Positions 60,401-64,000 of a stretch of DNA of 64,000 bases are shown piece by piece (the first letter of the stretch is position 1; the number at the start of each line of letters is the position of its first letter). The DNA comes from Eimeria necatrix (taxonomy: Eukaryota; Apicomplexa; Conoidasida; Eucoccidiorida; Eimeriidae). The stretch covers positions 97,001-161,000 of the forward strand of contig NW_013654284.1 in the NCBI RefSeq assembly GCF_000499385.1, read 5' to 3'. Below the pieces are notes generated by a model, which searched no databases, was not told the origin of the DNA, and saw only the letters and a list, made by a program, of their open reading frames with translations. A program made the translations under genes and the position numbers.

Positions 60401-60706
60401 AATGGGTGAATAGCTGCACAGATATATTTCTATTGGTCTATTTCGTGTATCTCTGTGCCCATAGATGCATGCATGCATGCACTGCATGCGCGTTTTGCAA
60501 AATGTGAAAAAGGATATTTCAAAAGTAATTATACTTTTGCATATTTCCTTTTTACAAATTTATACTTTTGGGGATTTCCCCCTGCGGCCCGGCCCTGAAG
60601 CAGCTGCTGGGCGTCCCAAGGCCAGAAGCTGAGCTGTCTGCAGCTCAGCAGGCCTTCTCTAAGCAGCAGCAGCAGCTGCTGCTCTTGCTGCTGCTGCTGC
60701 TCCATA

Positions 60707-60710
60707 CGGC

Positions 60711-60742
<32 letters not shown>

Positions 60743-60767
60743 TGCTGCTGCTGCTGCTGCTCCGCCG
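60707..60767. repeat. Palindromic CAG/CTG array
   Basis: CGGCGGAG, nine CAG, six CTG, CTCCGCCG: the flanks pair with each other and the CAG arm pairs with the CTG arm. A further CAG-to-CTG switch lies just left at 60664-60702. Confidence 0.92.
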
Positions 60768-61393
60768 CATGCACCGCAGCTGAAAACTGCTGAGATCCGC
60801 TGCAGCGCAGCTGCGCAGCAGGCCTGTTGCTGCGCCTTCTGCTGCTGCGGAGTTTGCTGCTTCTTCCCTTCAAAAGCAAAACCAAACATTCGGAAATCAA
60901 ATAATAGAGGCAGCAAAGCAGCACAGCACAGCTGCAAGAGGCAGCAGCAGCAGCAGCAGCCTAGCACGATGCGAAGCTGCTGCTGCTGCTGCCCCCCAGG
61001 CAGCACCCTGAGCCCCACTCCAAGGGGGGCCCCCAGCTGCTGCTTCTTGCTGCAGGGCCTCCGCAAGTGCAGCAGGGGGCCCCTAATTTCTTTTTCAGGG
61101 AACTGTGGCACCTTCGTGCTGCAGTTAACTGCAGCAGCAAGGAAAAAGAATTCTAGTGAGTCTGCAGCAGCAGCAACTCTGAAGACAAGCTCAGCAGCAG
61201 CCCATCAAAAAGCCAGCAAAGATCTCAAGGGCTGCTTTGCTGCTGCCTTTAAAGACTTTTTGAGTTTTTTAAATTTGTCTGGAGCTGCTCGCAGCTGCCA
61301 GCTGCTGCGCATTTCAGGTGTACGTACAGCTGGACAGCTGCGCCCTACAGTGTACGCTCAGCCGCTGCTATTGCTGCTGCGCGCTTCCGCCTT

Positions 61394-61435
61394 CAGCAGC
61401 AGCAGCAGCAGCAGCTGCTGCTGCTGCTGCTGCTG
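61394..61435. repeat. Perfect (CAG)7(CTG)7 palindrome
   Basis: Seven CAG units followed without spacer by seven CTG units: 42 bases equal to their own reverse complement. Confidence 0.95.
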
Positions 61436-61594
61436 CGGCTCTTGTACCGCCTCGTCTTCTAAAGGAGGGTTAAGGGCTGCAGCAGCAACTGTACAGTGCC
61501 CGTTTCCCTTTGGAAGCAGCAGCAGCAGCAAAACGACCAAAAATGAATTTTTAGTTTTTGCAAAGAAGAAAGTGCCTGGGCCCCCTGCAGCAGC

Positions 61595-61629
61595 TCAGGG
61601 CGCCTCCCGTTTATGGCTGCGCCCCCTTG

Positions 61630-61673
<44 letters not shown>

Positions 61674-61954
61674 GGCTCTTCTACTGGCTCATCTTCCAAG
61701 AGCGGGAACCTGAGAATAGCAGCAACTCCGCCGAGGAGCCCCAGCTGCTCGCCCGTGGTGTGCTGGTCTGAAAAGGTGAGAGTTTCAGCTCCTGCTGCTG
61801 CTGCTTGCTGCAGCAGCAGCACGAAGAACTTGCGTTCCGAGAGTTCGCAGCTGCGCAGCAGCGCCTCGCTGACCATGAGGGTCTTGACAGCAGCAGCAGC
61901 AACGGCGCGCTGCACCTCTTCGCGCCCGTAGCAGACGAGCGAGCTCTGCTCGTA

Positions 61955-61989
<35 letters not shown>

Positions 61990-62887
61990 GGAGTTCGTGC
62001 AGCAGCGCGCGGCGGGAGTCCTTGTGGTAGGAGTTGTTGAGCATGCGGTAGAGCTGGTCGATGCATGCAGCTTGTCTGAGGGCCTTTGTGTCTGCAAGGA
62101 GTTTCTGGACTTGTTCATTTTGCAAGAGTTCGCTGAGAGCGTGTCTGTAGGCGGAGGAGGCGTGCAGCAGCAGCACGCAGCTGCGCTTCTGCAGCACGAG
62201 CTTCCGGTCTTGCTGCTGCGCCTGCTGCAGGAAAAAGCTGAAGAACTGTTCCTTGTAGAAGCCGGGGCCTGCAATGATGAGGGCCTTGAGCTGCTGCCAG
62301 TCCACGTGCTGCAGCAGCGCTGCTGCCACTTCGCGGAAGAACCGCTGCAGCGCCTTGCTGTAGCCTGCTGCTGCAGCGCGGCTTCTGGGCAGCGCAGCAG
62401 CAACGCGGGCCAGGCAGCGCGACAAGTTGCTGCTGACGCACAAGAGGTTGGCCAGGCCGGCCTGGATGAGCAGCACGAGGGCCTCTGCTGCAGCAGCAGC
62501 GTCTGCTGCAGCGCGCAGCTGCCGCTCGTGCTCCGCGTCGAAGTCTTCTTTTGTTAAAGTGATCTCTTCAGAAGCCCCCACTTCCAAAGTGTGGTGGGCG
62601 CCCAGCTTGGCGTGGGGTGTATCGACACAGACTTGCCCGGAAATCCGCAGCCGCGCAGCCGCGCCTTCGAAAACTGTCGAAGTCACTTTTATGCAAAGTT
62701 GAATTGTTCGCGTTTCCGCGGCCACGCCTCCCGCCGCTGTTTCTCGCTGCACTTTCCGCACAGTTTGCGCCCGCACGCAGTCGCCCACGGCAATGAAGTT
62801 GTACAAAAACCAAACGTCTTCCGCGCTTTCCAGCAGCAGCCGCAGGCTCACCCCCTCCCGCTGCTGCACCCGACGCAGCACCCGCAT
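61595..62887 (-). CDS. PELO: Pelota/Dom34 ribosome-rescue factor
   Basis: Single exon of about 430 residues starting MRVLRRVQQREGVSLRLL; the frame is open 18 codons further upstream, but this ATG matches the usual Pelota start (M..(L/I).R). Domain 1: ESAEDVWFLYNFIAVGDCVR, RKV, then LRISGQVCVDTPHAKLGAHHTLEV and LTKEDFDAEH. Central domain: LIIAGPGFYKEQFF. C-terminal domain: CYGREEVQRAV and GGVAAILRFPLLEDEP. As in Pelota, the eRF1 GGQ motif is absent from the central domain. The protein, with Hbs1, dissociates ribosomes stalled without a stop codon. Insertions unlike other Pelota proteins: poly-Ser in the third domain (61950-61990), several Ala runs, and a poly-Gln C-terminal extension (61630-61670). 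Confidence 0.9.
61630..61673 (-). repeat. CTG/CAG run encoding poly-Gln tail of Pelota
   Basis: About fourteen CTG units on the plus strand, read as CAG (Gln) near the Pelota C-terminus, after the conserved ILRFPLLEDEP. Confidence 0.9.
61951..61987 (-). repeat. Triplet run encoding poly-Ser inside Pelota
   Basis: The same GCT/GCA-type triplet run, here in the AGC phase, giving eleven consecutive Ser within the third domain between LLHELP and YEQSSLVCYG. Confidence 0.9.
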
Positions 62888-64000
62888 CTTCCTCCAGCAT
62901 CGACTCCCCACTGACCACTGGACCACTCCTCGGACCACCAAAAACTCTTCAAAAACTCGCTGCTGAAGCCGCAGGCGCCGCCCCAGAGGCAGATCCGCCC
63001 CGCATTCAACACGGAAACCCGAAGCTGCAGCAGAGGCGATGCACGAAAGCTGCGGGTACTCAGCTGCTGCTGCTGCTGCTCCAGGCTTTCATTTCGAGCA
63101 AAAGTGTAAAAGTGACGCAGTCAACGAATAAACGGCGAGATCAGCGCGCCGTGCAAGTCTTAAGAAGATGCTGGGCCGTTTGCACGTGTTCAGAAGCCAC
63201 TGCGGAAACGAGGGCGTACGGCGGCGCCAGCTGCAGTTTCATTGAGCAATTTCAATTTAAATTAAAGACCAGAAAATAAACCGCTAAATAAAAGAGGATT
63301 AAAGTCCCGCTGCCCAGCGATTCAAAGTTCCTGATGCGAGCGACATCCGAGCACGCGAAGTCTGGGTGGAAAACGCAGATAAGTTCTGCGATTGCGGCTC
63401 TTCCCCGCTGCTGCTTCGACAACTAAACGAAAAAATGCATTTAAATGCAATTTAGTGAATCTTAACTCGAAAAAATGACGCGGGCTTGTGGGACTCCGTC
63501 CCAAAGTAGGTGCTGGGCAGAGGACGGAGGGTGCTTGTCTTCGCGTATTCTCTGGAGCAGCTGGCTGCGAAGACCGCAAAGAACGAAAAGCTCTACTGTT
63601 TGTCTTCACTTATTTCTTTCCAAATTGCATTATTCTAAACACGAGAGATTCCGTGAAGTCCGTCGAAGACTGTCGGCGAACAGCCCCAGCAGCTTCCCAG
63701 CAAAACGCCAGCATGTGGGATTCGGCCTGGGCCGGCGCTGCGCTGGGGAATCGCTGCCTCAGCAAACAAAAGTCAAAATAATTAATTATTTTAAATTGCA
63801 AAAGAACGGTCAAGGAAATTCATTAAATACACAGTCCTCGCGCTTCACAGCCCCTTACACACTTAGGTCTCATACTGTCGCACTCCATTCGCAACTCTCC
63901 TTCTTTTCGTTTGTTCCGGTGCCCAATTCACAACTCCCAGTTCACAAGAGTCCTTAGAGAGCACTGACACCGATTTACGTCCCATAAAAAGCCCCAAATC
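62888..64000. other. Region upstream of Pelota to window end
   Basis: About 1.1 kb. Contains the Pelota promoter and leader, a short CTG run near 63064-63081, and a plus-strand frame at 63475-63957 (160 codons) without a recognisable domain. No supported gene. Confidence 0.4.

Larger units (their letters stand above)
57345..61594. other. Triplet-repeat-rich interval without a recognised gene
   Basis: About 4.2 kb between two minus-strand genes. Every long frame here is made of CAG/CTG runs, open in several frames at once (for example 58374-58991 minus, 60969-61931 plus). Contains the triplet arrays, a TA microsatellite and the triplet palindromes listed separately, the missing 5' exon of the M50 gene, and a partial copy of the Pelota 3' end near 61426-61490. 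Nothing else is supportable. Confidence 0.45.

Noticed and set aside
60969..61931. 320-codon plus-strand open frame
   Set aside because: Made of CTG/CAG runs giving poly-Cys, poly-Ala and poly-Ser; it overlaps the Pelota gene antisense and has no domain. Triplet runs are open in most frames.
61805..62557. 250-codon plus-strand frame
   Set aside because: Antisense shadow of Pelota, which has clear family motifs on the other strand.
63475..63957. 160-codon plus-strand frame at the window end
   Set aside because: No domain and composition like the surrounding non-coding DNA; cannot be supported.
1..64000. tRNA, rRNA, CRISPR, insertion sequence or viral insertion
   Set aside because: No T-arm consensus, no spaced direct repeats with unique spacers, no transposase or viral polymerase motifs were seen on either strand. 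The regular repeats present are tandem without spacers.

Overview
The window looks like nuclear DNA of a coccidian apicomplexan, most probably Eimeria. The evidence is an ApiAP2 transcription factor, very abundant CAG/CTG triplet runs that become poly-Gln, poly-Ala, poly-Ser or poly-Leu depending on frame, scattered interstitial telomere-like CCCTAAA/TTTAGGG blocks, and intron-containing eukaryotic genes. Species cannot be settled from the sequence alone. No tool was run: exon borders were found by eye, requiring GT/GC...AG ends, matching phases and continuity of a recognisable protein family.

Layout, left to right. (1) 1-3794 (+): 3' part of an unrecognised, probably nuclear, disordered protein. 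(2) 4370-10858 (-): five-exon amino-acid-transporter-type membrane protein whose last membrane helix lies beyond a loop of about 900 residues. (3) 13161-20374 (-): seven-exon catalytic subunit of DNA polymerase alpha. (4) 24356-29178 (-): five-exon ApiAP2 protein with one C-terminal AP2 domain and a large poly-Gln block. (5) about 4.5 kb without a recognisable gene. (6) 33681-38375 (+): large single-exon protein with a presequence-like N-terminus and helical repeats like those of apicomplexan organellar RNA-binding (HPR/OPR type) proteins. (7) 40149-41911 (+): four-exon 2-oxoglutarate/Fe(II) oxygenase of AlkB type carrying a coding minisatellite. (8) 42609-45470 (+): sixteen-exon choline-transporter-like (SLC44/CTL) membrane protein. 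(9) 47296-51798 (+): eleven-exon acyl-CoA-dehydrogenase homologue with a mitochondrial presequence, telomere-like repeats in its introns and apparently no catalytic glutamate. (10) 53920-57344 (-): M50 (site-2-protease-like) membrane metalloprotease with HEFAH, GPATN and PPLDG motifs. (11) 61595-62887 (-): Pelota/Dom34 ribosome-rescue factor with Ser and Gln insertions.

Two kinds of neighbourhood are visible. About 1-38 kb has long exons and little simple repeat outside coding triplet runs. About 42-64 kb has genes cut into many short exons, AT-rich introns, telomere-like blocks, CA/TA microsatellites and dense triplet arrays, including a perfect (CAG)7(CTG)7 palindrome. This resembles the feature-poor and repeat-rich segments described for Eimeria tenella chromosome 1. 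The genes do not form a pathway; they are independent eukaryotic units on both strands. I found no tRNA, rRNA, CRISPR array, insertion sequence or integrated virus. I did not find a clearly new multi-gene system; the most unusual items are the acyl-CoA-dehydrogenase homologue, the transporter's giant loop and the triplet palindromes.
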